64,000 nt of DNA from Streptomyces sp. TSRI0107 (GCF_001905845.1 NZ_LIVZ01000019.1:26700-90699), one strand, 5' to 3'; positions 8,008-17,691 are shown, numbered from the stretch's first letter. Program-made: numbers and translations. Notes: generated from the letters alone by a model not told the origin.

Positions 8008-9654
8008 ATGAGGACCCGAACGCCACGACGCTGGCTGATCGCCGGGACGACGGCCGCGTGCGTGGCCGCCGCCACGCTCGCCGCCACGCTGGAGACCGAG
8101 CCGGCCGCGCGGCGGACCGAGGCCGTCACCCACGAGAAGCTGCCGCTGGGCTCCGCCGCGCTGCCGGAGACCAGGACGTCGCGTCAGGTCGCTCCGGGCG
8201 TGACCCACATCGCGATCGAGCGCGGCCGGGAGTCGGCGGACGACTTCTGGACCGTCACGATCGGCGTCGCCACCAGCGAGCGGGAGGCCGCCGGGCTGGA
8301 GGCCGAGGCCCGCGACGCCGGTTACGAACCACGGCGTGACCGTACGGCGGGGCCGGACCCGCGGGGACCGGGTGACCGGCCGCTCGGCTGGACGGTGCGG
8401 GTGGGCCGGTACGCCGACCGGGCCGCCGCCGACCGGGCGAGGACCGAGATGGCGGCCCGCGGGCTGTCCGGGAGCGTCCAGCACACCGGTGAGGACGGGC
8501 ACGCGACGACCGGCCCCTGGTCCCTGGACTTGCTCGTCGTCGACCCCGCCGAGTTCCACGGCCGCCTCCGGGCCGAGCCGGCGAGCGGGATCGTGCCGGG
8601 TCGCGAGACCACCAGCTCCCTGGCGCGGCGCACCGGCGCCCTCGCCGCCGTCAACGGCGGTTACTTCGTCACCGGCGACAGGACGACCCCCGGCAACGGG
8701 GTGGCGGGCACCGACGGCGACCTCGCGGGCGTCTCGGTGGTCGGCGGGGACCTCCTCTCCGAGGCCGTGAACGGGCGGCCCGCCCTGATCGTGCCGACCG
8801 GCTCCGGCCGGGGCAGCTCGGTGCGCCGGGTCACGACCGAGCTGACGGTCCGTACGGCGGACGGCGCCGGCCGCGAGGTGACCGGCCTCAACCGGCAGTC
8901 CGGCCTGATCGCCAACTGCGGCGGCGTCGGGAACGCCACCCCCTTCGCCCACCCCGCGCACGACTACACCTGCGGCAACTCCGACGAACTCGTCGCCGTC
9001 ACACCGGCGTTCGGAACCTCCGCCCCGGAAGGCACCGGATACCAGGCCACACTCGACGCCGACGGCCGGGTGACCGCCGTCCAGGACAGCCGGGGCGGCT
9101 CCGTCCCCGCACGGGGCACCGTGCTGCAGGGCACCGGGACCGGCGCCCAGTGGCTGCGCACCCACGCCACGATCGGTGCCCGGCTGACGGTGCGCGGCAC
9201 ACTCGTCGACGCCGAGAAGGGCACCCGGCTGCCGCTCACCCCGAAGACCTCCGTCGTCAACGGCGGTCCGCTGCTGCTGCGAAACGGCCGGACGGCCCTC
9301 GACCCGGTGCGCGACGGGTGGAGCCCCGAGGACATCGAGGGCGTGGACCGCGCGGCCTTTTACAACGACTGGTACCTGCGCCGCAATCCGCGCACCGCGG
9401 CGGGCGTCACCCGGGACGGACGCATCGTCCTGCTCACCGCCGACGGCCGCCGCCCCGGCCACAGCGCAGGCCTGTCGATCACCGAGACCGCCACGGTCAT
9501 GCGCGCCCTCGGAGCGGTGGACGCGATCAACCTGGACGGCGGCGGCTCCACGGCGATGGTCGTGGGGAACGAACTCCAGGGCCTTCCCAGCGACCGTACT
9601 GGCGAACGCGCCGTGGGTGACGGGCTCGTGGTCCTGCCCCGGCGCCCCCGGTAG
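8008..9654 (+). CDS. Secreted SPOR-like / phosphodiester glycosidase (NAGPA-type) protein
   Basis: A 548-residue exported protein. The ATG at 8008 follows a GGAAAG site and gives an N-terminal hydrophobic segment (WLIAGTTAACVAAATLAATL) that acts as signal or anchor. Residues about 70-165 hold two SPOR-like units (FWTVTIGVATSEREAA and LGWTVRVGRYADRAAA), a fold that binds denuded peptidoglycan. Residues about 200-545 are the NAGPA/phosphodiester glycosidase domain, with AAVNGGYFV near residue 212 and INLDGGGSTAMVV near 507, which carry the conserved Asn and Asp-Gly-Gly-Gly-Ser. It probably removes a sugar from phosphodiester-linked wall glycopolymers. Substrate unknown. An in-frame start at 7918 would add 30 residues and spoil the signal peptide. 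Confidence 0.85.
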   Translation: MRTRTPRRWLIAGTTAACVAAATLAATLETEPAARRTEAVTHEKLPLGSAALPETRTSRQVAPGVTHIAIERGRESADDFWTVTIGVATSEREAAGLEAEARDAGYEPRRDRTAGPDPRGPGDRPLGWTVRVGRYADRAAADRARTEMAARGLSGSVQHTGEDGHATTGPWSLDLLVVDPAEFHGRLRAEPASGIVPGRETTSSLARRTGALAAVNGGYFVTGDRTTPGNGVAGTDGDLAGVSVVGGDLLSEAVNGRPALIVPTGSGRGSSVRRVTTELTVRTADGAGREVTGLNRQSGLIANCGGVGNATPFAHPAHDYTCGNSDELVAVTPAFGTSAPEGTGYQATLDADGRVTAVQDSRGGSVPARGTVLQGTGTGAQWLRTHATIGARLTVRGTLVDAEKGTRLPLTPKTSVVNGGPLLLRNGRTALDPVRDGWSPEDIEGVDRAAFYNDWYLRRNPRTAAGVTRDGRIVLLTADGRRPGHSAGLSITETATVMRALGAVDAINLDGGGSTAMVVGNELQGLPSDRTGERAVGDGLVVLPRRPR

Positions 9655-9723
9655 CCGCGACACCGACCGCCTGCTGCCGCGGCGGTACGGGTGACGCGGC
9701 TTGCGCCAGACCCAGCTCCTCGG

Positions 9724-12700
9724 TCACCAGGTGCGCTGCACGGGTGGCAGATCGGCGTTGGCCGGCCCGTCGACCCATTCGGCAACGTCCACCGGGTCGG
9801 GTGCGGCCCCGGTCGTCTGCCGGATCCTGTGGTACAGCGCGCGGACCAGCTCGGGCCTGTGGATCAGCGCCCTGGCCGCCGCTGCCGGTGCCCGCTGATC
9901 GCGGCGCACCGCGAGGGCGAGACGGACCCACGGCTCGGGCGAGAGGGGGCTGTCCGCGATCTGCCGGGTCGCCAGGTGCCGGGCCCGCGGGAGGTCGCCG
10001 AGCAGGCGGGCGACGTCGGCCACCTGTCCGTCCGGGTCCGCGCCCTGCGGACCGGCGGCCTCGTGGGTGCGCCGGAACTCCGCGAGGTCCACGGCCGCCT
10101 CGCGCAGCAGGGGCAGGCCTGTGTCCAGCAGCCGGGCCGCCGGGTCGGGGCAGAGAGCGGCGAAGCCCCTGGGAACGCCCGGGCGTTCCCCGCCGGCGGC
10201 CCAGGCGCGAGTGAGACGGGCGGGCACATCCGCCTCGACTCGCAGGTGGTGGAGGCGCCAGCGGGCGCGCTGTCCGGCGGCGGCCTCCACGGCGAGTTCG
10301 GCCACGTCCTCGGGAATGTCGGTCTCCCCACGCCAGGGGCTCGCGGTCCTCTCCAGTTCGTCCATGAACTTCCGGCCGGCCTCGCCGAGGTGCGGGGAGG
10401 AGCGCAGGGCGGTGAACACGTCCCAGGTCTCACGGCCCCAGTAGGCCAGCTCGAACTGGGCGCGCCGCCGCTCACGACCGCTGCTCGCGCAACTCAGCAG
10501 CCACCAGAACTCGGTCACGCCGAGGTACGCGAACACGCCCTGGAAGAGGCCCGGGAACGGACGCGGGTCGTCCCGCCAAGGCGCGTAGCCCGGCTCCGTG
10601 AAGCTCCCCGCGGTGTGCAGGGTGACGCCGTGCAGGACGCCGGTGAGCTGCGTGTGCCGGAACTCGTGCACCAGCGTCGCGGCCAGTTCGGTCGCGTCCC
10701 GCGGTTCGCTCAGGGTGATGCCGCCGAACGCGTCGCTGGACGTCAGGGACATCCCCGTACGGCCGGGCCCTGCCGGCGGCCGGGGCGTCAGGGCGGTGAC
10801 CGCGCGTCCCATCGCTTCCGCCCGCGGTGCGTCGAGGCGGACCAGGAGCCGCCACGCCTGCTGGACGAGAGCGTCCCAGCGGGCGGCGCGTTCCGGAGTG
10901 AGCGGGTCGGGGGCCGAGGGCCCGTCGGCGTCCCGGAACGGATCGCTGTCGTCGAGCACCGGGGCCCAGGAGGCCGCCGCCGTGCGGGCCGGGGTGCGGT
11001 GTGGCGTGTGCCAGCGGGCCGGGCCGCCGCCGGGCGCCTGCGGGATCGGGATGCTGCCGCCTCCCGCCTTCAGCACGGCCCGCCCCGCCACCACTTCCAC
11101 GAGCGCGGTCTCCGGCCGGCCGGCACCCGCCGCGGCGTGGCCGAGGGTGGGCAGGTGGACGACTCCGTCACGGACCGGGACCGGGCCGGTGAAGTCCAGG
11201 CCCGCCTTGATGGCGGCCGCGGCAGCCAGGGCGTTGAGATGACCGAGGTCGACCCAGACAGGGACGGCCGCCCTGTCCTCGGAGTTCTCCAGCCTGCGTA
11301 GGACATGGGCCATCCAGCGGCCTGTCGCGGGATACAGCAGGAGGTCGTCCAGGACGTCCGGCGCCGTGTCCTCCAGTTCCAGGAACAGCTCCACCGCCGG
11401 CTCGACCGGGAGCCGGGGATGCAGGAGGTGCGGTGACGCCATGGCGGCCTTGACGACCCGCGCCCAGGTCACCTTCCGGAGGCCGCGTTCCTGCCGGATC
11501 AGCCCGTCGACGAGGTCCCGTGTCTCCCGGCCGGTGGCGGCGCGCCGGGCGGCGAGGGTCAGCCCGTGTGACGGAGGCAGCGGTTTCGGCGGCTGCTCGG
11601 GGTCCTCCTTCGGCGGGGCCGGCGGACGGTAGGTCGGCTCCGCCTTCCCGCGGGGCGAGGGGGAGCTGTAGTCCACCCACGACATCCCGCCGCTCCCGCC
11701 GGGTTCGCCGCCGCCCCTGCTGACGCGGGGGCGGGTGAACCGCTCCAGGATCCTGAGGATCTCGGGGTCGTCCTCGTCGGCCAGTGCGAGGGCGTCGCGC
11801 AGCCGGATGTCGGCGAAGTCCGGTACCGCCTCGCCGCGGTCGTCGGTGCCGTCAGTGCCGTCAGTGCCGTCAGTGCCGTCAGTGCCGTCGATCATCGGTG
11901 CCGCCCCCTGTGCCGTGCCGGTCCGTCCGTCGTCTGTCAGCTCGTCCAGGACGAGAGCGAGGTTGCGTCGGCAGGTCGCGACATCGGGATGTGTGTCGCC
12001 GAGACGTCTGCTCAGGCTGTCGCCCACCGCGCGGTAGTGGGTCGCCGCCTCCTCGCGGCGGCCGAGCAGGTGCAGGACCGTCCCCAGTTCGTGACGGCTG
12101 GCCAGGGTGTCCGGATGCTCTGCGCCGAACCGGCGCTCCTCCACGCGCCAGATCGCCGTGAACTCCGCCTCCGCCGCCGCGTACCGCCCCTGGTCACGCA
12201 GGACGCGGGCCCGTTCGTGGCGGGCGACCAGCACGTGGGGATGGTCGTCGGTGTAGCCCTCGCCGTAGCCGTCCATGACTTGGGTGATGATCTGCTCGGC
12301 CTCGTCGGTGCGCCCGGCGTCGCGCAGGCTCCGCGTAAGGCTGGTGCCGATCGTGAGGGTGTCGATGTGTCGCTCGCCCAGCAGGTTCCGGCTCTCCTGC
12401 CATACGGCGCGCAGTTCGTCGGCGGCCTCTTCCCAGAGCCCGCGCCGGTGGAGGACGGTGGCGATGTCACGCCGGGTGCGCAGCAGCCCCAGGGCGTTGG
12501 CCTCCGGGTCGCGTCGGCGGACCTCCAGCACGGTGCGGAGTTCGCGTTCCGCCTCCGCGTAGTTGTCGGCGCCGCCAAGGCCGCGCAGGGCCCGGGCCAG
12601 GCCCCCGCGGGCCGAGGGGAGCAGCGGGTCGTCGTCCGGCAGCGTGCGCGCGAGGCGCCCGATCGTCTCCCGGTACTCGGCGACGGACTCGGACAGATCG

Positions 12701-14457
12701 CCGTTGTCCCGCAGCGCCCAGGCCAGGCTCAGCCGGCCGGCGAGGGTGTGGCGGTGGTCCGGGCCGAGGCGGCTGGTGCGCAGGGCGGCGACGGCGCGCA
12801 GGTCGGCGACGGCTTCGTCGTAGATGCCCATGTAGGTGCGGTACTCGGCGGCGCGCACGGCGAAGCGGGTGGCCCGGTGAAGCAGCTCGGGGCTGCTCCC
12901 GTCCAGACCGGGCAGGTGCAGCGCCGCGGAGCAGTGCGGTGCCCAGTGGCGCCACAGCGGCCAGTCCGCCGGGTTGCCCGGGTCGAGCGGGTCGGTCGCC
13001 CCGCCGAGCAGCGCGACGGCGAGCTCCAGGTACTCCGCGCCGTGGGCCCGGTTGAACTCGCGGACCAGCGGATGGAGGGTGAGCACCCAGCGGATGTCGG
13101 TGGTGAACGGGCGGTCGGCGGTGAACGGTTCCACCCGGATCAGGCCGAGCTCCTTCAGCCCGCTGAGCGCCGCGCTGATCTCCGGCTCGGTGGCGCCCGC
13201 GAGGGGGCTCGCCGCCAGCGCGCCGGAGTCGGAGGAGAGGAGCTGCCGGTGCGGCAGGGGTGCCGGTCCGAAGCAGGAGAGCAGGCGCAGCAGCGGCCGG
13301 GAGAAGCGCTTGCCGCGGCTGCGCGGAACCTCCTCGGCCTGGCGTTCCAGGAGCCGGAGGGAGAGTTCCCAGGTGGTCCGGATGGTCCGTCGGTCCGGGT
13401 CCGGATCCAGCTGTGTGCCGTCGGGGTCGGCCACGTCCTCCGGGAGCCGCTCGTGCACGCTGCGCCGGTAGGCCTCGAAGGTCGCCGGAGCGTCCGGGTC
13501 CGCTGCGACGCCCTGCTTGTCCGCCGCCAGGTACGACCCGGCCAGGTACAGGGCGAGCGGCAGGCCGCCCAGCCGCTCGGCCAGCAGGCGGGCGGCCGGT
13601 TCCTCGCCCGCCTCCGGCGCCAGGTCGATGAGCACCTGGGCGCCGTCGTCCGCGTCCAGCACGTCCACCGGCAGCATGCGTGCCTTCGGGTCCCACATCG
13701 TGAGCCGGGAGTTGCGGCTGGTCACCAGGACCGTGCCGTTCGGGCGCTTGGGGCGCAGTCGGCGGATCACCGCCCTCAGGGCGGCGGGGTCGTCCATGTT
13801 GTCCAGCACGAGCAGCCACGGCACGGTGAGGGAGTTCAGCTGCCGCCACAGCACGGTGGACGGGTGCGCCCGGTCGAAGTCGCCCACGTCCGCCCCGGCG
13901 GCGAAGGCTATGGAGTGCAGCGCGCCGGAGAGGTCGCCGTCGGCTTCGGAGACCCACCAGACGTGCTCCATGTCGGGTTCGAGCCGGTGCGCGATCTCCA
14001 GCGCCGCCGTGGTCTTCCCGCAGCCGCCCAGACCCGACAGCACCCAGGTGCTTCCGCCTCCGTCGCCGTCGTGGCCGGCGAGGCGCCGGCGGACCTCCTG
14101 CTCGACCTGGGCCACGAGGTCGTCCCGCCCGCGGATGAGTTCCTCGTCCACCCGGCGCGGTGGCAGGTCCACCGGGGGCAGGGGGGCGGGCGACGCCGCC
14201 GGGCCCGGGCCCGGGGTGACCGCCTCGTACGGGAGGCCCTGGACGTACAGGAGATTGTCGGCTCGGACGTAGATCCGTTCGGCGACGATGTTGTCCCGGC
14301 CCGTGACGTTGCCGTCCCCGGTGACGACCTCGCCGATGTCCCTGCCCGCGGCGACGGCCCCGGCCTCGGAGGCGGTCACCGACGGGTGCGAGCGTCGCGG
14401 TGGCTCGCCCGTGTCGTCGTCCGCGCCCTCGCCGCCGCCCTTGCGGAACCGGCTCAC
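9724..14457 (-). CDS. STAND NTPase-TPR protein (FxsT-like) fused to an HExxH peptide-hydroxylase-like domain
   Basis: A 1577-residue cytosolic protein. Residues 30-60 carry the AAGRDIGEVVTGDGN-type opening common in Streptomyces NB-ARC proteins. An NTPase follows, with Walker A GLGGCGKTT (142-150) and Walker B LLVLDNMDD (215-223). Residues about 520-840 are tetratricopeptide repeats with the RLGPDHPDTL-like phrase of the FxSxx-COOH system TPR family. A DGT repeat (about 855-870) leads to a linker containing FADIRLRDALALADEDDPEI, which resembles the leader of FxSxx-type precursor peptides. Residues about 1000-1577 resemble the HExxH-motif domain linked to peptide modification, with HEFRH at about 1264-1268. 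No precursor peptide or radical SAM gene is adjacent. The NTPase and TPR calls are firm; the HExxH call is good; the precursor-like linker is only a resemblance. Confidence 0.8.
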   Translation of the reverse strand: MSRFRKGGGEGADDDTGEPPRRSHPSVTASEAGAVAAGRDIGEVVTGDGNVTGRDNIVAERIYVRADNLLYVQGLPYEAVTPGPGPAASPAPLPPVDLPPRRVDEELIRGRDDLVAQVEQEVRRRLAGHDGDGGGSTWVLSGLGGCGKTTAALEIAHRLEPDMEHVWWVSEADGDLSGALHSIAFAAGADVGDFDRAHPSTVLWRQLNSLTVPWLLVLDNMDDPAALRAVIRRLRPKRPNGTVLVTSRNSRLTMWDPKARMLPVDVLDADDGAQVLIDLAPEAGEEPAARLLAERLGGLPLALYLAGSYLAADKQGVAADPDAPATFEAYRRSVHERLPEDVADPDGTQLDPDPDRRTIRTTWELSLRLLERQAEEVPRSRGKRFSRPLLRLLSCFGPAPLPHRQLLSSDSGALAASPLAGATEPEISAALSGLKELGLIRVEPFTADRPFTTDIRWVLTLHPLVREFNRAHGAEYLELAVALLGGATDPLDPGNPADWPLWRHWAPHCSAALHLPGLDGSSPELLHRATRFAVRAAEYRTYMGIYDEAVADLRAVAALRTSRLGPDHRHTLAGRLSLAWALRDNGDLSESVAEYRETIGRLARTLPDDDPLLPSARGGLARALRGLGGADNYAEAERELRTVLEVRRRDPEANALGLLRTRRDIATVLHRRGLWEEAADELRAVWQESRNLLGERHIDTLTIGTSLTRSLRDAGRTDEAEQIITQVMDGYGEGYTDDHPHVLVARHERARVLRDQGRYAAAEAEFTAIWRVEERRFGAEHPDTLASRHELGTVLHLLGRREEAATHYRAVGDSLSRRLGDTHPDVATCRRNLALVLDELTDDGRTGTAQGAAPMIDGTDGTDGTDGTDGTDDRGEAVPDFADIRLRDALALADEDDPEILRILERFTRPRVSRGGGEPGGSGGMSWVDYSSPSPRGKAEPTYRPPAPPKEDPEQPPKPLPPSHGLTLAARRAATGRETRDLVDGLIRQERGLRKVTWARVVKAAMASPHLLHPRLPVEPAVELFLELEDTAPDVLDDLLLYPATGRWMAHVLRRLENSEDRAAVPVWVDLGHLNALAAAAAIKAGLDFTGPVPVRDGVVHLPTLGHAAAGAGRPETALVEVVAGRAVLKAGGGSIPIPQAPGGGPARWHTPHRTPARTAAASWAPVLDDSDPFRDADGPSAPDPLTPERAARWDALVQQAWRLLVRLDAPRAEAMGRAVTALTPRPPAGPGRTGMSLTSSDAFGGITLSEPRDATELAATLVHEFRHTQLTGVLHGVTLHTAGSFTEPGYAPWRDDPRPFPGLFQGVFAYLGVTEFWWLLSCASSGRERRRAQFELAYWGRETWDVFTALRSSPHLGEAGRKFMDELERTASPWRGETDIPEDVAELAVEAAAGQRARWRLHHLRVEADVPARLTRAWAAGGERPGVPRGFAALCPDPAARLLDTGLPLLREAAVDLAEFRRTHEAAGPQGADPDGQVADVARLLGDLPRARHLATRQIADSPLSPEPWVRLALAVRRDQRAPAAAARALIHRPELVRALYHRIRQTTGAAPDPVDVAEWVDGPANADLPPVQRTW
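11842..11886. repeat. 9-bp tandem repeat encoding an Asp-Gly-Thr linker
   Basis: Five head-to-tail copies of GTCAGTGCC (the first with G for A) lie inside the NTPase-HExxH fusion gene. Read on the minus strand they encode DGT repeats. They mark the flexible joint between the TPR part and the HExxH part and are likely length-variable between strains. Confidence 0.9.
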
Positions 14458-14582
14458 CGCGGCCCTCGCCCGGCCACGGCGCCACCGTCGTACGGACCCC
14501 CGTCACGGCACCGGCGCCGTCCCCCATCCCTGCCCATGCCCTTCCGTTCCCCGTCGTCCGGGCGGTCCAACCCTGTCGCGGG

Positions 14583-15035
14583 TCACCGCCGGTACAGCCC
14601 GACGAGCGTCCCGCTGGCCAGCTGCTCGCGGTCGAGTACGCGGTGGACGTCGTCGGCGGTGGCGTCGTCGGGGAGGGAGACGGGTTCGGGGAGGGCGTAG
14701 AGGCGGAAGAAGTAGCGGTGCGCGTCGTCGCCCACGGGTGGTTTGGGACCGCCCCAGCCGCGGTCTCCGAAGCCGTTGCGGTGCGGTTGGCCGCCGGGGC
14801 CGGTGCCGCCCGCGGGCAGCCCGTCGGCGTGCGGGTCGATTCCGGTCACCAGCCAGTGCAGGAAGGTCCCCGAAGGCGCGTCTGGGTCCTCGCACACCAG
14901 GGCGAGCTCAGCCGCCTCATCGGGGACTCCGGACCAGGTCAGGGGCGGGGAGACGTTGTCCCCGTCCTTGGCGTACCGGCGCGGTATGGCAGTGTGATCG
15001 GTGAATGCGGAGCTGTTGAGTTCGATTCCGGCCAT
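14583..15035 (-). CDS. YbhB/YbcL-type PEBP (Raf kinase inhibitor-like) protein
   Basis: A 150-residue soluble protein of the phosphatidylethanolamine-binding family. It has the conserved LTWSGVPDEAAELALVCEDPDAP loop, HWLVTGID, and the GGPKPPVGDDAHRYFFRLYAL stretch that form the anion-binding pocket. Length matches bacterial YbhB. Ligand and role are unknown for the actinobacterial members. It is flanked by a leftward NTPase gene and a leftward aminotransferase gene, each separated by a short gap (125 bp and 42 bp), and shows no clear functional link to either. Confidence 0.92.
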   Translation of the reverse strand: MAGIELNSSAFTDHTAIPRRYAKDGDNVSPPLTWSGVPDEAAELALVCEDPDAPSGTFLHWLVTGIDPHADGLPAGGTGPGGQPHRNGFGDRGWGGPKPPVGDDAHRYFFRLYALPEPVSLPDDATADDVHRVLDREQLASGTLVGLYRR

Positions 15036-15077
15036 GTGCGCCGCAGTACCCCGGACATTCGCGGTCGAATCGGGCGG

Positions 15078-16307
15078 CTACTGGCCCAGCGGGGCGGGCG
15101 GGGCGGTGTCCGGGACCGGGTCGGGCAGGGTGGGGCGGGCGGACAGGGCTCGCTCCTTCGTCAGGGCGCCGGTGATCCTGCGGGCCAGCAGCGGGTCGGC
15201 GGGCAGGACGTGCGAGGCGAACCAGCGGGCGGCGGCCGGGTCGGGCGAGGGGTCGGCGAACTCGGTGCCCGCGTAGTCGTCGAGCGGCGGGTCGTAGACG
15301 TACCCGGTGACGACGCCGTGGTTCACCAGCCGCTCCACCAGGGCGTCGCGGTCGTGGACCAGCAGCGGTACGCGGAACAGGGGCACCAGGCCGTCGTGGG
15401 CGGTCAGGCCGCGCAGCGCCGGGGACGACCAGGCGGTGCCCGACAGCAGCGACACTCCGGCCCGGCGGCGGTCGAGGTCGCCGTCGAGCCGGGCCAGGCG
15501 CAGCCCGAGCTGGCCGCGCAGCAGCGCCCCGTGCCGGGCGCGGTAGTCGTGCAGGTCGACGCGGACCCAGGGTTCGTACGCGGTCAGGCTCGGGGCGTGG
15601 CGGGCGGAGCCGGTGAGCCGGGGCGCGTGCAGGGCCATGCGGAAGTCGTCGCGTTCGAGCAGGCCGAGGCGCCGCATGGAGCGCCACACGGGGCGCACCA
15701 GGTGCAGGGTGCGCACGGTGGAGCGGGCCAGGGGCCGCAGCGTGGTGGCGAGGTCGGCGCGCAGCCGGCGCGGGACGAGCAGGTCGTCGCGCAGGAGTTC
15801 CAGCTCCCGCCGGGTGCGGGCGTCACCGACGGCGAGGAAGCCGCCGGCCATGGCGGCCACGTGCTTGGACAGGCTGAAGGCGGCCGCCGTGCCGAAGGTG
15901 CCGACGGGCTGTCCGTCGACGTGGGTGCCGATGGCGTGCGCCGCGTCCTCGATGAGCGGGATGCCCAGCGCGTCGCAGCGGCGGCGCAGTTCCACGACCC
16001 GGTCCGGCATGCCGTACAGGTTGGTGGTGAGCACCGCGTCGACGGTGCGCCAGGTGGAGTCCGGTACGGCGTCGGGGTCGATGTTGCCGTCCCACACGTT
16101 CACGGGCGCCTGTACGGGGCGCAGCCCGGCCGCGAGGACCACGAAGAGGATCACGTCGTCGTTGACCGGGGACATCAGCACCCGGGCGCCGGGCCGGCAC
16201 CAGCGACGCAGGGCGAGGTAGAGGGCCAGTCTGGCCGAGGGGGTGTAGACGCATTCGCGTCCGAGCCGCCGTGTCATCGCCGCGGCGAGCCGCGATCCGT
16301 ACGGCAT
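15078..16307 (-). CDS. DegT/DnrJ/EryC1/StrS-type PLP aminotransferase
   Basis: A fold-type I PLP enzyme of 409 residues. The N-terminal YTPSARLALYLALRRW, the EDAAHAIGTHVDGQPVGTFG stretch and the FSLSKHVAAMAGGFL segment (Schiff-base lysine in SLSK) are typical of DegT/StrS sugar aminotransferases. The ATG at 16307 has a GAGGTG site at good spacing; an upstream GTG at 16367 is possible but has none. The C-terminal half is less typical, so the substrate may not be a nucleotide sugar. It is followed upstream on the same strand by a GNAT/FemAB-like gene, a pairing that would suit building an acylated amino sugar or cell-surface component. Confidence 0.85.
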   Translation of the reverse strand: MPYGSRLAAAMTRRLGRECVYTPSARLALYLALRRWCRPGARVLMSPVNDDVILFVVLAAGLRPVQAPVNVWDGNIDPDAVPDSTWRTVDAVLTTNLYGMPDRVVELRRRCDALGIPLIEDAAHAIGTHVDGQPVGTFGTAAAFSLSKHVAAMAGGFLAVGDARTRRELELLRDDLLVPRRLRADLATTLRPLARSTVRTLHLVRPVWRSMRRLGLLERDDFRMALHAPRLTGSARHAPSLTAYEPWVRVDLHDYRARHGALLRGQLGLRLARLDGDLDRRRAGVSLLSGTAWSSPALRGLTAHDGLVPLFRVPLLVHDRDALVERLVNHGVVTGYVYDPPLDDYAGTEFADPSPDPAAARWFASHVLPADPLLARRITGALTKERALSARPTLPDPVPDTAPPAPLGQ

Positions 16308-16412
16308 CGTCACCTCTTCCGTTTCTGTTCCGTGGAGTGCGGGTGCGGTGTGCGGGTGCGGCGGCACGCCGCCGGTCGGCGTGTGCCGGTGGAGAGGGGG
16401 ACGCCGGTTCGT

Positions 16413-17528
16413 TCAGCGCGTACGGGTGGCGGCGGCGCGCCCGCTGCGCAGGGTGCCGACCGTCTTCAGCAGCCGGTCGGCGGGCTGCCGCAGGCCGGGG
16501 TGGGCCAGGACCGTGTTGCGCAGTCCGCGCACCGGTCTGCGCCACAGCCGGTGGGCGGCCGCCACCGGGTGCGGGCGGGTCGCGAACCCCTCGCCGACCC
16601 GCAGTTCACGGGTCTTGAGCCAGTCCTTGTACTCCTTGTCGCCGCGCCCGAAGTCCATCACGCGCACACCGTCGTGGCGCGCGGCCTCGGCCATCCGCAG
16701 ATGCATGAGCAGGCCGGGCGAGTAGTAGCGCAGCTCGGGGTCGTACGTGGTGAACCAGGCGGCGAGCACGGTGTGCGACCGGGGTCCGAAGTGGGCGGCG
16801 ACGGGCCGGTCTCCGGCGTAGAGCACGGAGAGCACTCCGGTGCAGTGCTCCTCCCGCAGCTGGAACAGGTGGTCGACGAGGCCGACGATCCAGGGCCGGG
16901 AGAACCGGTCCATGCGGCCGGTCCTGCGGTACTGCGCGGACTTCCAGCGCATCAGCCGGCGCAGCATCCGCGGGTCGCGCTCGTCGTGCACGAACCGCAC
17001 GTCGCCGAGGTCGCGGGCGAGGCGGCGCTCCTTCTTCAGCGTCGTCTTGGCGAGGCCGGGGTAGGTGGCGCGCAGCCACTGCGGGTAGTCGGCCTCGTCG
17101 CCGGGTCTCAGGTCGACGACCGGTGAGGCGAAGGTGCCGGTGACGTGCTCGGCGAACGGCTTCTGCTCCTCGACGAGGTGGTCGAACTCGAGGATGGACA
17201 GTCCGCAGGCCCGCAGCAGTGCGTGGGTGTCCCAGGTCACACCGGGCAGATGGACGAGGGCCTGGCAGTCGGACAGGCCTAGGCCGATGGCGCGGCCGAC
17301 GCCGAGGGGGTTGCGCTCGTACGGCAGGAAGCCGACGGGTTCCCCGCCCTCGCGGAGCACGGCGACCCGGGCGCCGCCGCGGAACCGGGCGATGCCGGCG
17401 GCGAACTCCGGTGACAGGAACGGGTTGGCGTACTCGGGCGACTCCGCCATCGCCCGGTGCCAGGCCCCGACGAGCGGGGCGTCCAGTTCCTCCGGTCTGT
17501 GGATCGTGATGCTGCTCAGGCTTCGCAT
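16413..17528 (-). CDS. GNAT/FemAB-like N-acyltransferase (BcsL/CelD group)
   Basis: A 371-residue protein with the double-GNAT fold typical of the CelD/BcsL acetyltransferase-like family: VAVLREGGEPVGFLPYERNPLG near the N-terminus, and TGVLSVLYAGDRPVAAHFG plus YYSPGLLMHLRMAEAARHDGVRVMDFGRGDKEYKDW in the second half. No signal peptide or membrane segment is seen. It probably transfers an acyl group to an amine on a sugar or surface polymer. It lies on the same strand just before the DegT aminotransferase and is divergent from the GAPDH gene. Substrate unknown. Confidence 0.82.
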   Translation of the reverse strand: MRSLSSITIHRPEELDAPLVGAWHRAMAESPEYANPFLSPEFAAGIARFRGGARVAVLREGGEPVGFLPYERNPLGVGRAIGLGLSDCQALVHLPGVTWDTHALLRACGLSILEFDHLVEEQKPFAEHVTGTFASPVVDLRPGDEADYPQWLRATYPGLAKTTLKKERRLARDLGDVRFVHDERDPRMLRRLMRWKSAQYRRTGRMDRFSRPWIVGLVDHLFQLREEHCTGVLSVLYAGDRPVAAHFGPRSHTVLAAWFTTYDPELRYYSPGLLMHLRMAEAARHDGVRVMDFGRGDKEYKDWLKTRELRVGEGFATRPHPVAAAHRLWRRPVRGLRNTVLAHPGLRQPADRLLKTVGTLRSGRAAATRTR

Positions 17529-17691
17529 GTCGACCGCTCCCCCCAGAACCGCGCCGCAAGGCTCAAAGGTGGCGAAACACCACGCACGCCGTCAAGAGTG
17601 CCCGCCAAAACGGTTCCGGCAGCCCCCCTTCCGATCGCCCCGGAACGACATGGTTATCATCTGAGCGCCACCTAGCTCGAAAGATGGATCT

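Noticed and set aside
4114..9663. 1849-residue open frame on the minus strand
   Set aside because: It lies opposite the ligase, two permeases and the glycosidase gene, all with strong motifs. It has low-complexity composition and no recognisable domain.
12012..12578. Alternative-frame proteins inside the NTPase-TPR gene
   Set aside because: They are threonine/arginine/proline-rich frame shadows; the TPR frame is continuous over 4.7 kb.
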